A stretch of DNA of 64,000 bases from Amycolatopsis sp. NBRC 101858 (GCF_030269325.1 NZ_BSTD01000001.1:1814681-1878680), one strand, 5' to 3'; counted from the first letter of the stretch, positions 26,983 to 36,312 are shown. A program made the numbers and translations. The notes: generated by a model from the sequence alone, not told the origin.

Positions 26983-27098
26983 TCCGAGAAACAGGGCGCT
27001 GAGCTGCCCTACGCGAGTTTCGAGGTGCATACACACCGGGCTATCCACGAAAGCGCGTCTGCGACGTCCTCAGGACGCGTAATCTTGCAGCTTGCAGC

Positions 27099-27119
27099 GC
27101 CCCAGATGCCCACTGGGGC
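27099..27119 (-). terminator. Hairpin after the dehydrogenase operon
   Basis: GCCCCAG (27099-27105) and CTGGGGC (27113-27119), 7-bp stem with a 7-nt loop, 45 nt downstream of the dehydrogenase stop on the minus strand. Confidence 0.45.
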
Positions 27120-27163
27120 CTGTCAATGCCGAGACGGACCCCCAAGTAAGGCCGCACATCGAT

Positions 27164-28102
27164 TCAGCCGTGCAGCACGGCGTTAGAGGGTTGCTCGCCC
27201 CTCAGGAACGCGCCAATCTGCTGCGCCGCCACCTCGTAGCACAGCCGGTTGGTTCCCGGAACGGTCCGTGCAGAGTGCGGACTGATCACAGCGCCCCGCT
27301 GCGCCCACAGAGGATGATCGGCCGGGAGGGGTTCCGGGTCGGTCACGTCGAGCGCCGCGCGCAAGCGTCCCGATGCCAGCTCGGCGAGCAGGGCGTCCGT
27401 GTCGACGATCTGGCCGCGGGCGGCATTGACCAGGAGGGCGTTATCATCCATCAGCTTCAGAAACCGCGGACCGACCATACCCCGAGTTGTCTCCGTCAAT
27501 GGAGCGGTGAGCACCACAATGGCGTGGCCCGAGACAATTTCCGGTAAGGCGTTCGCCCCGAAAACACTATCTCGGCTACGTGAAGCGACGAGCGTGGATA
27601 CCACCCCGAATACGTCGAGACGTCGCGCGACCTCGCGACCGATTGCGCCGGCACCGACAATGAGCGCTTTTTTGCCTGCCAACGTGTCCGCATCAAATTG
27701 GCGATGTGCCCACACGCCTTTGTCCTGAAAACGGACGAGCGCAGGCCATTGACGAAACTGCGTGAGCACGGCCGACAAGACCCATTCGGCGACAGGGCCG
27801 GAGTGCGCGCCTCGCGCGGTCGCGAGCGTAACCGCGCCTGGCACATCACCCGACCACTCGTCGGCCCCCGCTGACAAGAGCTGCACCATCCGCAGGGACT
27901 CAAGCTGCGCGAGTAGGCGAATGGGGCGGTGACTGCTGCGGTACGGCGGCAGCAAAACAGCGGCGTCTGATTGGCGCGACGTCAGTTCCGCAACGTTGGG
28001 ATCATACGGCAGAACCTCGACACCCTTAAGGCCATCCAGGATGCTGTGTCCGACAGTGTCGTCCGCCTCATCGCTAACAAGAATCTTCACCGCCGCGGTC
28101 AT
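27164..28102 (-). CDS. D-isomer-specific 2-hydroxyacid dehydrogenase
   Basis: 312 aa. NAD(P)-binding loop VGAGAIGREVARRLDVFG, catalytic Arg in NAARGQIVD, Glu in DVTDPEPLP and His in ISPHSAR. It reduces or oxidises a 2-keto/2-hydroxy acid; the substrate cannot be read from the sequence, though length and motifs fit the phosphoglycerate dehydrogenase-like group. The start overlaps the stop of the GntR-kinase gene (TAATG), so both are one operon. It is unusual cargo for an AICE. Confidence 0.88.
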   Translation of the reverse strand: MTAAVKILVSDEADDTVGHSILDGLKGVEVLPYDPNVAELTSRQSDAAVLLPPYRSSHRPIRLLAQLESLRMVQLLSAGADEWSGDVPGAVTLATARGAHSGPVAEWVLSAVLTQFRQWPALVRFQDKGVWAHRQFDADTLAGKKALIVGAGAIGREVARRLDVFGVVSTLVASRSRDSVFGANALPEIVSGHAIVVLTAPLTETTRGMVGPRFLKLMDDNALLVNAARGQIVDTDALLAELASGRLRAALDVTDPEPLPADHPLWAQRGAVISPHSARTVPGTNRLCYEVAAQQIGAFLRGEQPSNAVLHG

Positions 28103-28959
28103 TATTTCCCTTTGCCGTTCAACGCGAGCTGGTCGATAAGTTGCCGCGCCTGCGTGGCCATGACGCCACCAGAAACAGAGTTGTCAATAACGACATGCGG
28201 AACCGGAGGGCGAAACTCGACATTGACGCCGCTCATGTACGCATCCCAGTCTGCAAGCTTCGTGGCGTCGCGCGGTGCGTTGCGATGCCGCACGTATGTG
28301 TGCATTGTGTCCGCATCACAGTAAACCCAGACGATTGTCAATTGGGCGCCCAAATTGCGGCACAGCAATTCACGTTGCTTAATCCAACTCTCGTCGGCGA
28401 ACTCGCGGATAAACGGCGCAGTGACGATCGCGTTGTTCCCGCATTGCAGGTTCTCGGCCATCGCCTCAAGTAGCGAGTCGTACTCAGCCGGCCGGATCGT
28501 CGCCAGATAAGTTTCCGACTCTCGATCGTTTCGCGACAGCCCTTGCATTTCAAGTGCAGCCTCGACCACGAACCGGGTTAGAGTGTCCTTGTCGAGCATC
28601 GGCCAGCCGGTCTCACGCGCCAGGATGCGACCCAATTCTGTCTTCCCGCTGCCGGCGTAGCCGCCGATCATGACGATCTGCGGGGCCACGGGACGAATCT
28701 CCCCGCGAACCTCCTGGTCCGGGGCGTTCACCGTTCGGGCAGCCCTCGGCTTGCTCACCACCAATCCCTTTTTCGCGAGCAGGTCCATCGCTTCGTTGAT
28801 CGTGAAGACGCTCACGTCCCACTCTTGCGCCAGCTCGCGGGACGATGGCAGCCGCTGACCGTGCCGGAGCCGGCCCGCTTCGATGTCGTTCTCGACGTTC
28901 CGGGCGATCTGCTGCGCGAGTGGCTCAGACCTGGCCACAGGCGACCTCGGGCGCGACAT
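28102..28959 (-). CDS. GntR-type HTH fused to a P-loop kinase-like domain
   Basis: 285 aa. Residues 12-75 are a winged HTH of the GntR family (QRLPSSRELAQEWDVS, then INEAMDLLAKKGLV). After a linker comes a P-loop nucleotide-binding domain with Walker A GGYAGSGKT (99-107), a DKDTLTRF strand-helix and a possible lid around YVRHRNAPRD. The second half resembles small-molecule kinases or zeta-toxin-like folds. In pSAM2-class elements a GntR protein (KorSA) represses transfer; this gene sits where korSA would be and is divergent from the transfer genes, so a repressor role is likely. Confidence 0.8.
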   Translation of the reverse strand: MSRPRSPVARSEPLAQQIARNVENDIEAGRLRHGQRLPSSRELAQEWDVSVFTINEAMDLLAKKGLVVSKPRAARTVNAPDQEVRGEIRPVAPQIVMIGGYAGSGKTELGRILARETGWPMLDKDTLTRFVVEAALEMQGLSRNDRESETYLATIRPAEYDSLLEAMAENLQCGNNAIVTAPFIREFADESWIKQRELLCRNLGAQLTIVWVYCDADTMHTYVRHRNAPRDATKLADWDAYMSGVNVEFRPPVPHVVIDNSVSGGVMATQARQLIDQLALNGKGK

Positions 28960-29077
28960 GCCTACTCCTCGCCGGGCGGGTAGCCCATCGGTTCAACTGA
29001 ACGGTCACCATATCAGAACCTATCAGTTGGTTGCCATGTTCCTGCAGGTCATGACCCATCTTTGTCCAATCTTGCGC

Positions 29078-29113
29078 CTAACAGTTGACCTGTTAACCAT
29101 TCAACTGTTAGCT
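29078..29113 (+). promoter_or_regulatory. Transfer-region promoter inside a GntR-like operator
   Basis: -35 TTGACC (29085-29090), 17-nt spacer, -10 TTAGCT (29108-29113). The perfect dyad CTAACAGTTG (29078-29087) and CAACTGTTAG (29102-29111) brackets it, with CTGTTAAC between. Further AACTGAAC and ATCAGTTGG motifs lie at 28993-29035 towards the divergent GntR-kinase gene. The layout suggests autoregulated divergent promoters. Confidence 0.65.
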
Positions 29114-29175
29114 TCTTGGTGGTCCGGATCACTCCGGCCGAACCGCAAGGTTCACCACCGCACAAGGAGGCAGCG

Positions 29176-29370
29176 ATGGCACGGAAGCAGCAGGGACTCC
29201 CGGTCCTGACGACCGGTTCGGGGTTCGGCCGGAAGCTCGTCGGCCTGGTGGTGCTCGTCGCGCTGGTGGTGTTCGTCGCGCTGGTGTTCGTCGTGTCCTC
29301 GCCGCTGGAGGCGGCCGGCCACGTCCGCCACGTCGCGAACAGCCTGACCACGTTCTTCAGCTCGCTCTAA
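29176..29370 (+). CDS. Small membrane protein of the AICE
   Basis: 64 aa from ATG 29176, with AAGGAGG upstream. A single hydrophobic helix rich in Val and Leu (about residues 21-41) is flanked by a basic N-terminus. It is the first gene of the rightward transfer operon. Function unknown. Confidence 0.65.
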   Translation: MARKQQGLPVLTTGSGFGRKLVGLVVLVALVVFVALVFVVSSPLEAAGHVRHVANSLTTFFSSL

Positions 29371-29411
29371 ACCCTCACTGACCAGCACGTTTCTTCGAGA
29401 GGACTTCCCAA

Positions 29412-29693
29412 ATGGACACCAACCTTTCCCGCCGCCGCTTCGACGCCGCCGCGCTGGCCACTGACGAGTTCGCTGGCGAGGCGGTCTACCCGGACGGGCT
29501 GACCGAAGCCGCGATCGACGCGCTGTTGCAGGACGTCTACGGCGAGCTGGCCGCCGACGAGCACGCCGCGGAGCGGGCCGTTCGGCACGACTTCAACGAC
29601 CAGCGCCGGGTGAGCCGGGCGCAGCGACGTGCGGCCCGTAAGGCGCTGTGGGCGCTGCCTGCGGTCTGGACGGTCGACAACGAGGCCGCGTGA
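29412..29693 (+). CDS. AICE hypothetical protein
   Basis: 93 aa, start ATG 29412 after GAGAGGA. Acidic and helical in the middle, basic near the end (RRVSRAQRRAARKALW). No family recognised, but genes of this size and order are common in actinomycete integrative elements. The stop overlaps an ATG at 29693. Confidence 0.6.
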   Translation: MDTNLSRRRFDAAALATDEFAGEAVYPDGLTEAAIDALLQDVYGELAADEHAAERAVRHDFNDQRRVSRAQRRAARKALWALPAVWTVDNEAA

Positions 29694-29803
29694 TGGCCGC
29701 GCGCCTGATTTTCAGCCCCGACGCGGCGGCCCCTTCCGGCAAGAACGTGCCGACCGCGCCGGGTTCCACCGCTCAGTCACTAAACCGCACGGAGGAACCC
29801 CAG

Positions 29804-30067
29804 ATGGTAGCCACCACCACCCCGCCCCGCGAGGTCGCTTACACCTACACCCCGGCCGAGCTCAACGCCCTGATCTCGCGTGAACTGGCCGGCCGCCTGC
29901 ACGAGCTCGGCATGTCGCTGATGTCCAACGCTGCGTTCCTGCTGGCCAACGACACGGTGCCGGCCGCGGCGAAGCGGGACCGTACTCGTGTTTACCTCGA
30001 CGTCGCCGCGCAGGTGCGCCTGCTGGCCCTGGCTGAGCTGGACGGCATCGCCGGGGGTGCTCGATGA
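29804..30067 (+). CDS. AICE hypothetical helical protein
   Basis: 87 aa from ATG 29804, preceded by GGAGG at a good distance. An earlier in-frame ATG at 29693 overlaps the previous stop and would add 37 residues; the ribosome binding site favours 29804. Helical, with repeated Leu/Ala (LHELGMSLMSNAAFLL). Stop overlaps the next ATG by 4 nt. Function unknown. Confidence 0.6.
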   Translation: MVATTTPPREVAYTYTPAELNALISRELAGRLHELGMSLMSNAAFLLANDTVPAAAKRDRTRVYLDVAAQVRLLALAELDGIAGGAR

Positions 30068-30321
30068 GTCCGCGCAAGAGCAGGAAGGTGCCGACGCGCG
30101 AGCGGGCAATCCCTGCCCTGTTCGCGGGGCTGGACCTGGTCAGCGTGTGGGTCGACGAGGTCCGGCGCGAGGCGGAGAAGCGAGTCGACAGCTACGAGAC
30201 CGCCGACGTGGTGCCCGACGCGGCCTACAGCGTGGCGCTGCGGCTCTACTCAGACCTCAACTCGGCGATCAACGCATTCATCGTGGAGTCCAAGAAGGTC
30301 GAAGCGGGTGAGGTCCGGTGA
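30064..30321 (+). CDS. AICE hypothetical protein
   Basis: 85 aa. Basic N-terminus (MSPRKSRKVPTRER) followed by an amphipathic helical region. It overlaps both neighbours by 4 nt, so it is translationally coupled within the transfer operon. No domain recognised. Confidence 0.6.
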   Translation: MSPRKSRKVPTRERAIPALFAGLDLVSVWVDEVRREAEKRVDSYETADVVPDAAYSVALRLYSDLNSAINAFIVESKKVEAGEVR

Positions 30322-30746
30322 ACCCCCGCAACCGCAAGCAGACCGTGACCACGGTGTTCGACGGCCGCACGCACCACGTGGCCCTGTGCCGCGGCGAGCG
30401 GGACGGGCTGCCGGTATTCGGATGGGGCGAGGCCCCCTCGACCCTGCTCACCCGCACCCAGCTGCGCGAGGTCGGGTTGCGGCCCAACGGACAGGACCCG
30501 TTGGCGCTGCTGGTGTTCCACCACCACCGCCCCTACGCCCGGGAGACCGTAGCGGAGCTGTTCTCGGTTGAGCTGGCCGCGGACAAGCGCCCGGCCTCGC
30601 CGGGGCAGCTGGACCACGCAATGGAAGCCCGCCGCACCTGCGTGGACTGCGGCCAGATCCAGGACTACTGCGTGCCGACCAGCACCCGCCAGTGCTGGAC
30701 CTGCTTCGAGGGCGAGCAGGCCGACCGCATGGAGGTGGCCGCGTGA
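30318..30746 (+). CDS. RRQRL-type zinc-binding protein
   Basis: 142 aa. The segment LTRTQLREVGLRPNGQDP corresponds to the RRQRL region of this actinobacterial family, and a C-terminal four-cysteine site (CVDC, then CWTC) should bind zinc. Members are almost confined to conjugative elements of actinomycetes. The molecular role is unknown; DNA binding is possible. Confidence 0.72.
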   Translation: MNPRNRKQTVTTVFDGRTHHVALCRGERDGLPVFGWGEAPSTLLTRTQLREVGLRPNGQDPLALLVFHHHRPYARETVAELFSVELAADKRPASPGQLDHAMEARRTCVDCGQIQDYCVPTSTRQCWTCFEGEQADRMEVAA

Positions 30747-30841
30747 GCAACAACGACTCGGGCGCGTGGCACGCGGAGATGCAGCGCCAGCAGGAAGCAA
30801 TCGAGAAGGCACAGCGCGAGGCAAAGGAGAGGTCCCGGTGA
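30743..30841 (+). CDS. 32-residue coupled microprotein
   Basis: GTG at 30743 overlaps the previous stop (GTGA) and its own TGA at 30839-30841 overlaps the next GTG. The product is hydrophilic and probably one alpha helix (EMQRQQEAIEKAQREAKER). Back-to-back overlaps on both sides support translation. Function unknown. Confidence 0.5.
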   Translation: MSNNDSGAWHAEMQRQQEAIEKAQREAKERSR

Positions 30842-31083
30842 ATACGTTCGAAGTGTTGCAGCGCAACGGAACCCTCGCGCTGATGCGATTCGCCGGCACG
30901 GTGTGCCTGTTCGTGGTCCTGCACCTGCTGCGCATCCCGCTGGTCATCGCCGAACAGATCCTCGCCGGCGTGCTGGTCCGGCTCGACCGGGCCGCCGCAG
31001 TGCAGGCGTCACGGCCGCCGCGGCGGCCGGTCAACCAGTTCTTCCCCGCAGGTTTCCCGACAAGGCAGGAGGTGCCCCGATGA
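30838..31083 (+). CDS. AICE small membrane protein
   Basis: 81 aa from GTG 30838. One strongly hydrophobic segment (about residues 12-35, FAGTVCLFVVLHLLRIPLV) and a Pro/Arg-rich tail. It resembles the small Spd-type membrane proteins involved in plasmid spread in mycelium, but size is the main argument. Confidence 0.55.
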   Translation: MNTFEVLQRNGTLALMRFAGTVCLFVVLHLLRIPLVIAEQILAGVLVRLDRAAAVQASRPPRRPVNQFFPAGFPTRQEVPR

Positions 31084-31370
31084 ACGTCCCCACCGAGAAG
31101 CGGACCCGCCTGGAACAGGCCATGGAGTGGGCCGTGTGGCACTTCGGCGAGCTGGCCGGCGTCGTCGGCCCGCTGATCCTGGCCATGGTGTTCACCCCGT
31201 GGTTCGCCCTGGTGACGGCCGTCGTTGCCGCCGGGTGGGCGGTGCACGAGGTGCGCGACCACCGCGAGCAGACCCGACTGAAGCCCGGCGAGCGGAAGCA
31301 GCTGCCGGCGCGGCCGGCCACCACCACCGACGACACGAGCGCCCGTGAGACCCGAGAGGTGACGCGATGA
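31080..31370 (+). CDS. AICE membrane protein
   Basis: 96 aa from ATG 31080. Two hydrophobic segments at about 22-42 and 44-56 (VGPLILAMVF, LVTAVVAAGW), then a charged tail. Stop and start overlap with neighbours by 4 nt. Probably part of the transfer or spread apparatus. Confidence 0.55.
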   Translation: MNVPTEKRTRLEQAMEWAVWHFGELAGVVGPLILAMVFTPWFALVTAVVAAGWAVHEVRDHREQTRLKPGERKQLPARPATTTDDTSARETREVTR

Positions 31371-32470
31371 CCAGCTGGGCAGAGGAACGCCGCGCCACCC
31401 GCGCGGCCGAAGCGGAGCAGCAGCGGCAGAACGCCGACGCCGCGCTGACCCGGAAGCTGCGCGAGCAGGCCGCCCGCGCCGAACAGCACCGCACCGAGAC
31501 CGCGGCCGCCGCGAAGCTGGCCGACCAGCAGCGCAAGGCGCGCCAGGCTCGCCGGGCCGCCGCTTTGGCCCGCGCGGCGGGATGGCTGTCGGCGAACCGG
31601 GTCCGGCTGCCGATCTACCTGGTCGCCCTGGTCTCCGCCGGAATGGCCGTGCCCGCGATGGCCGGCTACGGCATCGGGGTCTACGGCAACGCCACCGGTG
31701 CGCCGCTGCCGGCCCTGTCGGAGCTGAGCATGTGGGCCTTCGCGTTCGCGGTGGAGGTCACCCGCCACCGCCACCCCGAGCGGCCTGTGTGGGCGCTGCA
31801 GCTCGGGGTGTGGGTCTTCGCCGGCGTCGGGTTCGGCCTGAACGTGCTGCACGGCTGGCACCGCGGATGGGACGCGGCGGTGGTGATGGGCATCGTGTCC
31901 GTCGCCGGCGTCATCGCCCACCAGCTCGCCGTAGCCTCGCCGCCGCGGTCGCCGGCGGAGCGAACCGCGGCCCGGATCGAGCGCCAAGCGTTGCGGAAGG
32001 TCGCGAAGGTCCGGGCCGCCGCGGTCCGCACCGCGGTCGCCGAAATCGACGCGCAGGGCACGGCGCGGCTGGTGTTCACCCCGGGCCGCTACACCCTCGA
32101 CGGCCGCCGGCTGGCCGCGGTGGTCGACCCGGACCGGCACGTCGCGGATGTGCTCGACGACGAGATCGCCGCGTTCTTCGCCCAGCAGGACCAGGCCGGC
32201 AGGGCCGATGACGGGCCGATCTCCGATGTCCCGATCTTGACCCTCGATCGGCCTGCGGACCAGCCGAAATCGACCCGCAAGCCCCGACCGCCGCGGGCAC
32301 CGAAGCCCCGCTCGATCGAGGACCTACGCGTCGCGTTCACCGCCGCGATCGACAACCCCGACGTGGCGATCAACCCGAAGTCGGCCGAGTCGATCCGCAA
32401 GACGCTGCACTGCGCGCCGAAGTACGCCCGCCAGCTGCGCGACGAACACGCCAACCCGAACCGCAAGTGA
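31367..32470 (+). CDS. DUF2637-type (SpdB-like) transfer protein
   Basis: 367 aa. A long Ala/Glu/Arg/Gln coiled coil (1-70) is followed by four or so membrane segments between about 80 and 190, then a soluble domain and a basic Pro-rich linker. The C-terminus (about 310-365) is HTH-like. This architecture fits DUF2637/SpdB proteins, which spread transferred plasmids through septa. It lies just upstream of the translocase gene, as in pSAM2 and relatives. Confidence 0.72.
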   Translation: MTSWAEERRATRAAEAEQQRQNADAALTRKLREQAARAEQHRTETAAAAKLADQQRKARQARRAAALARAAGWLSANRVRLPIYLVALVSAGMAVPAMAGYGIGVYGNATGAPLPALSELSMWAFAFAVEVTRHRHPERPVWALQLGVWVFAGVGFGLNVLHGWHRGWDAAVVMGIVSVAGVIAHQLAVASPPRSPAERTAARIERQALRKVAKVRAAAVRTAVAEIDAQGTARLVFTPGRYTLDGRRLAAVVDPDRHVADVLDDEIAAFFAQQDQAGRADDGPISDVPILTLDRPADQPKSTRKPRPPRAPKPRSIEDLRVAFTAAIDNPDVAINPKSAESIRKTLHCAPKYARQLRDEHANPNRK

Positions 32471-32483
32471 GCCGGAGGACCTG

Positions 32484-34670
32484 ATGAACGAGCACACCGA
32501 GCAGACCCCGGCCGCCGGCGAGCTGGCCACCGTCCACCGCCTGCCCGTCCCGGAGCAGGGCGAGGTGATCGAGGGCGAGATCGTCACCGACGAGGAGTAC
32601 CAGCGGCTCACCTCGCAGAAGGCACGGGCGATCGCCCGCTACCGCGGCTACGGCCACGACGTCGTGACCGTCGCCCGCGCCACCCGCAACGCGGTCAAGC
32701 ACGAGCGCACCAAGACCGCGTTCCGCCACGGCGTCGCCTACCCCGCCGCCGGCGTCAAGGTCGTGGTGACCCGGTGGCGCGACACCCACGGCGCCAACCG
32801 CTACGAACGCATGATGCGCGCCGCCGAAGCCGCCGGCGACCACGACAAGATCCTCGAATGGGAAGCCCGCGACGTTGCCGAGAAGCAGCGTCGCCACGAC
32901 CGGACCATGGATTGGCTCAAGGCCCCTGGCCAGTGGATCAAGGCCGCGGTCATCGGTTCCGTTGGCGTGACCGGGTTTCTGCTGGTCCTGGGCATCATCC
33001 TGGCGATCAACGACGGCGAGATCGGCGAGATCCTCACGCCCATCACCGGCGTGTTCGACGCGGTCGCGTTCGTGGTGTGGTTCCTGACCACCTACGGCGT
33101 CCTGCTGCTGGTCGCCGGCACCGTCGTGGGTGCCGGCTACCTCTACCAGCAGGGCCGCACCCACGGCGACATGCCGCAGTGGCTCACCCCGCCCGTCGAC
33201 GGCGACACCATGGACGAGCTCCCGGACGAGAACACGATCCTGAACGCGCTGAAGAACCTGAACATCGCCGGGTTCAACCGCGCGGTCAAGGAGGGGTGGC
33301 GGATCAAGTTCATCACCCCACCGCACGTGGACGGCAAGGGATGGCGTGCGCAGGTGGCTCTGCCGCCGGCGTGCCCGGTCGAAGAGATCGTCAAGCACAA
33401 GACCACGTTGGCGCACAACCTGGTCCGCTACCCGCGCGAGGTGTGGCCGACCGAACCGCAACCGTCCGTTTTGGACCTGTGGGTCGCCAAGCCCGGCGTG
33501 CTGTCTGAGCCGGTCGACCCGTGGCCGCTGCTCACGGACCTGGATAACGTCACCGCCGACTACTTCACCGGCGTCCCGGCGGGCGTGACGCTCAAGGGCG
33601 ATGTGGTGCGCGGCCGGCTGTTCGAGTCCAACTACGCCCTGGGCGGCATGATGGGTTCGGGCAAGTCCACGTTGGCGATCAACCTGGTGTTGGGCGCGAT
33701 GCTGGACCCGGTGGTGGACATCGACGTCGTGGTCATGGCCGAGAACACCGACTACGACCCGATGAAGCCGCGGCTTCGGACACTCACGACCGGCGCCGGT
33801 GACGAGACCGTGGACGCGTGCCTGAACCTGCTCTACGAGCTGTACGACGACCTGTCCGTGCGCGGCAAGGCGCTCAAGGAGCACGCCACCGACCGCGCGG
33901 TGACCCGGGCACTGGCCGAAAAGGACGGACGGCTCCGCCCGCGCGTCGTGGTCATCGACGAGTGCCAGAACCTGTTCATGGGCAAGGACGGCAAGAAGGC
34001 GATCGAGGTCGCGTCCAAGCTGATGAGCACCGCGCGCAAGTACGCCATCACGCTGATCTTCCTCACGCCAGAGCCGTCCAAGGACGCTCTCCCGCGCAAG
34101 ATCACGTCGGTGGCCAGCAACAAGGCGTGCTTCGCCATCGGTGACCAAATGGCCAACGACGCCGTGCTCGGCACCGGGTCCTACAAGGCCGGCATCTCCG
34201 CGGTTGGCCTCACGCCGAAGACGGACGAGGGTCCCGGCGACGTCGGCACCTGCATGGCGCGAGGCTTCACCGCCAAGCCGGGCCTGCTCCGCTCGTTCTA
34301 CGTCTCGCCGAAGGACGCGCACGCCGTCACCAAGCGCGCCATGGTGCTGCGCGAGCAGGTCGCGCTGCCCGCCGGCCCGGAAGCGCCGGCCCCGGCCGGG
34401 CCGGTCGACCACCTAGCGAACATCGCATCCGCGCTCGGCACCGAAGCGCGGATGCGGACGCAGAAGGTGCTGCAGGCTCTGACCGAACGCGACCGCGGCA
34501 CCTACGAAGAGTGGAGCTTCGCCGACCTCGCGGACGCGCTGCCGGAGTCGGCCAAGCCGTACAAGACCGGCGGGCACATGCAGGTCTCCGCCGCCCGCGT
34601 CCGCGACGCCATCGCGGAGCGTGACGAAGACGGTGAGTTCGACGGCGACGAGACCGAGGGAGCCGAGTAG
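32484..34670 (+). CDS. FtsK/SpoIIIE-type conjugative DNA translocase (TraB/TraSA-like)
   Basis: 728 aa. Two membrane segments (about 152-174 and 190-220) anchor a cytoplasmic motor with Walker A GGMMGSGKST (387-396) and Walker B RVVVIDECQNLF. The C-terminus (about 640-715) may form the winged helix that reads the clt site. In actinomycete elements one such hexameric pump moves double-stranded DNA between cells without a relaxase. No relaxase gene is present in this element, consistent with that mode. Confidence 0.93.
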   Translation: MNEHTEQTPAAGELATVHRLPVPEQGEVIEGEIVTDEEYQRLTSQKARAIARYRGYGHDVVTVARATRNAVKHERTKTAFRHGVAYPAAGVKVVVTRWRDTHGANRYERMMRAAEAAGDHDKILEWEARDVAEKQRRHDRTMDWLKAPGQWIKAAVIGSVGVTGFLLVLGIILAINDGEIGEILTPITGVFDAVAFVVWFLTTYGVLLLVAGTVVGAGYLYQQGRTHGDMPQWLTPPVDGDTMDELPDENTILNALKNLNIAGFNRAVKEGWRIKFITPPHVDGKGWRAQVALPPACPVEEIVKHKTTLAHNLVRYPREVWPTEPQPSVLDLWVAKPGVLSEPVDPWPLLTDLDNVTADYFTGVPAGVTLKGDVVRGRLFESNYALGGMMGSGKSTLAINLVLGAMLDPVVDIDVVVMAENTDYDPMKPRLRTLTTGAGDETVDACLNLLYELYDDLSVRGKALKEHATDRAVTRALAEKDGRLRPRVVVIDECQNLFMGKDGKKAIEVASKLMSTARKYAITLIFLTPEPSKDALPRKITSVASNKACFAIGDQMANDAVLGTGSYKAGISAVGLTPKTDEGPGDVGTCMARGFTAKPGLLRSFYVSPKDAHAVTKRAMVLREQVALPAGPEAPAPAGPVDHLANIASALGTEARMRTQKVLQALTERDRGTYEEWSFADLADALPESAKPYKTGGHMQVSAARVRDAIAERDEDGEFDGDETEGAE

Positions 34671-34716
34671 GGGAAGCCGCGAGATCCGGGGAGTTCTCCC
34701 TCACTGCCTCCCCGGG

Positions 34717-34763
34717 CTCGCCTCCCTCGCCTGACCAGCGCCGACCCTGACCAGGGAGGCGAG
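34717..34763. repeat. Inverted repeat downstream of the translocase gene, possible clt
   Basis: CTCGCCTCCCT (34717-34727) and AGGGAGGCGAG (34753-34763) form a perfect 11-bp dyad enclosing two copies of CTGACCAG. The gap between 34670 and 34907 holds no gene. It could be a terminator or the cis-acting transfer locus, which usually lies next to traB. The known GACCCGGA-type repeats are not seen. Confidence 0.4.
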
Positions 34764-34906
34764 GGAGCCACCCGCGCAAACCTCCTGATCACGGCCCGAA
34801 CCGCTACCTGAACACCCCGTGACGCGACTCCCTCCCGGGACACCGCGCCGGCCGACTCTGCCCAAAACCAGGCACACAAAGTCACTAATCGAAAGGTTCG
34901 CCCGCG

Positions 34907-35374
34907 ATGGAACACACCCACGACGCTCCCGAAACGGCCCGGCTCACCGCGGACGTGCTTGCGTTCGCCCGCCGCAACGACGTCTGGAACGTCCTCATGA
35001 TCCAGCGCCGCTGCGACCCCTTCGCCGGCCGTTGGGCCTTGCCCGGCGGGCACGTCGACCCCGGCGAGACCTTCCGCGCCGCCGCCGCGCGCGAGCTGAC
35101 CGAAGAGACCGGGCTCCGCGCCACCGACCTACGCCAGCTCGGCATCTACGACCGGCCCGACCGCGACCCCCGCGGCCGCTACATCACCGTCGCGTTCTTC
35201 ACCGTCGTCCGCCGACCGGTCAAGCCCACCGCCGGCGACGATGCCGCCGTCGCCGTGTGGATGCCGTTGTCGTGGCTGGCCCGCAACCGTGACGCCATCG
35301 CGTTCGACCACGCCGACATCCTCGCCGACGCCACCGCCGTACTGGCCCGCTTCACCCCGGAGGTGCCCCGATGA
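34907..35374 (+). CDS. Nudix hydrolase (pSAM2 Pif-like)
   Basis: 155 aa. The complete Nudix box starts at [18 protein letters not shown] and continues to TEETGL. Nudix proteins hydrolyse nucleoside diphosphate derivatives; in pSAM2 the Nudix protein Pif blocks entry of a second element copy (immunity). The position next to the replication genes is the same. Its true substrate is unknown. Confidence 0.85.
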   Translation: MEHTHDAPETARLTADVLAFARRNDVWNVLMIQRRCDPFAGRWALPGGHVDPGETFRAAAARELTEETGLRATDLRQLGIYDRPDRDPRGRYITVAFFTVVRRPVKPTAGDDAAVAVWMPLSWLARNRDAIAFDHADILADATAVLARFTPEVPR

Positions 35375-36312
35375 GCAACACGACCACAGTGGACGCCGCG
35401 CTCGACGCCGCTGCCCGTGGCTGGCACGTCTTCCCGCTGCGGCCCGGCACCAAGCGCCCCGCCGGGCACCCGGAGGACCGGTGTCCCGGCATGGGCCGGT
35501 GCGCCGGTGGGCACCGCACTCCGGAGCAGCGCGCCACCACCGACCCGGACAAGATCCGCGCCGCGTGGACGCACGCCCCGTACGGCATCGGCGTGGCGGC
35601 CGGCCCGTCCGGGCTGTGCGTGCTCGACCTCGACACGCTCAAGCCCGGCGAGGAGATCCCCTACCGGTGGGCCGAAGCCGGCGCGGGGTGCGGGGAAGAC
35701 GTGTTCGCCGTCGTCGCCAACGAGGCCGGCCGCGAGCTGCCCGGCGATACGCTCACCATCCGCACGCCGTCCGGCGGGCTGCACCTGTACTACCGGGTGC
35801 CGGCCGGTGTGGTGCTGCGCAACACCAGCGGGGAGCGCGGGAACGGGCTCGGCTGGAAGGTCGACACCCGCGCATGGGGCGGCTACGTCGTCGGCCCCGG
35901 CACGGTCACCGACGCCGGCCGCTACGAGTTCGTCTGGGATGGGCCAGTGGCGGAGCTGCCGGCGTGGCTGGTCGACCGGCTCACCCCGGCACCGCTGCCG
36001 GCCGCGCCGGTGGTGCCCATCCGTCCAGCCGGTAGTCGGCGCTCCCGCTACCTCGACGTCGCGATTCGGGCCGAAGCCGGGAAGGTCGCCGACGCCAAGG
36101 ACAACCGCAACGCCACTCTCTACGCCGCGGCCGTGGCGCTCGGACAGCTGGTGGCCGGCGGGGCGCTCACCGAAGACGAGGTGCGCGCGGCACTGATGAC
36201 CGCGGCCGGACGGCACATCGGCACGCGGCACTTCACCGCCCGCGAGGCCCACAACGCGATCACGTCCGGGCTGCGCGCCGGTCGCAATCGTCCCCGGCAA
36301 GTCACCGCATGA
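35371..36312 (+). CDS. Bifunctional primase-polymerase
   Basis: 313 aa. The prim-pol domain is recognised by the start ([17 protein letters not shown]), a zinc-site Cys pair region, CVLDLDTL (acidic metal ligands), a GGLHLYY motif and GGYVVGPG. It should make primers and extend them for element replication. It overlaps the Nudix gene by 4 nt and precedes the Rep ATPase, the RepPP-type layout of some AICEs. Confidence 0.88.
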   Translation: MSNTTTVDAALDAAARGWHVFPLRPGTKRPAGHPEDRCPGMGRCAGGHRTPEQRATTDPDKIRAAWTHAPYGIGVAAGPSGLCVLDLDTLKPGEEIPYRWAEAGAGCGEDVFAVVANEAGRELPGDTLTIRTPSGGLHLYYRVPAGVVLRNTSGERGNGLGWKVDTRAWGGYVVGPGTVTDAGRYEFVWDGPVAELPAWLVDRLTPAPLPAAPVVPIRPAGSRRSRYLDVAIRAEAGKVADAKDNRNATLYAAAVALGQLVAGGALTEDEVRAALMTAAGRHIGTRHFTAREAHNAITSGLRAGRNRPRQVTA

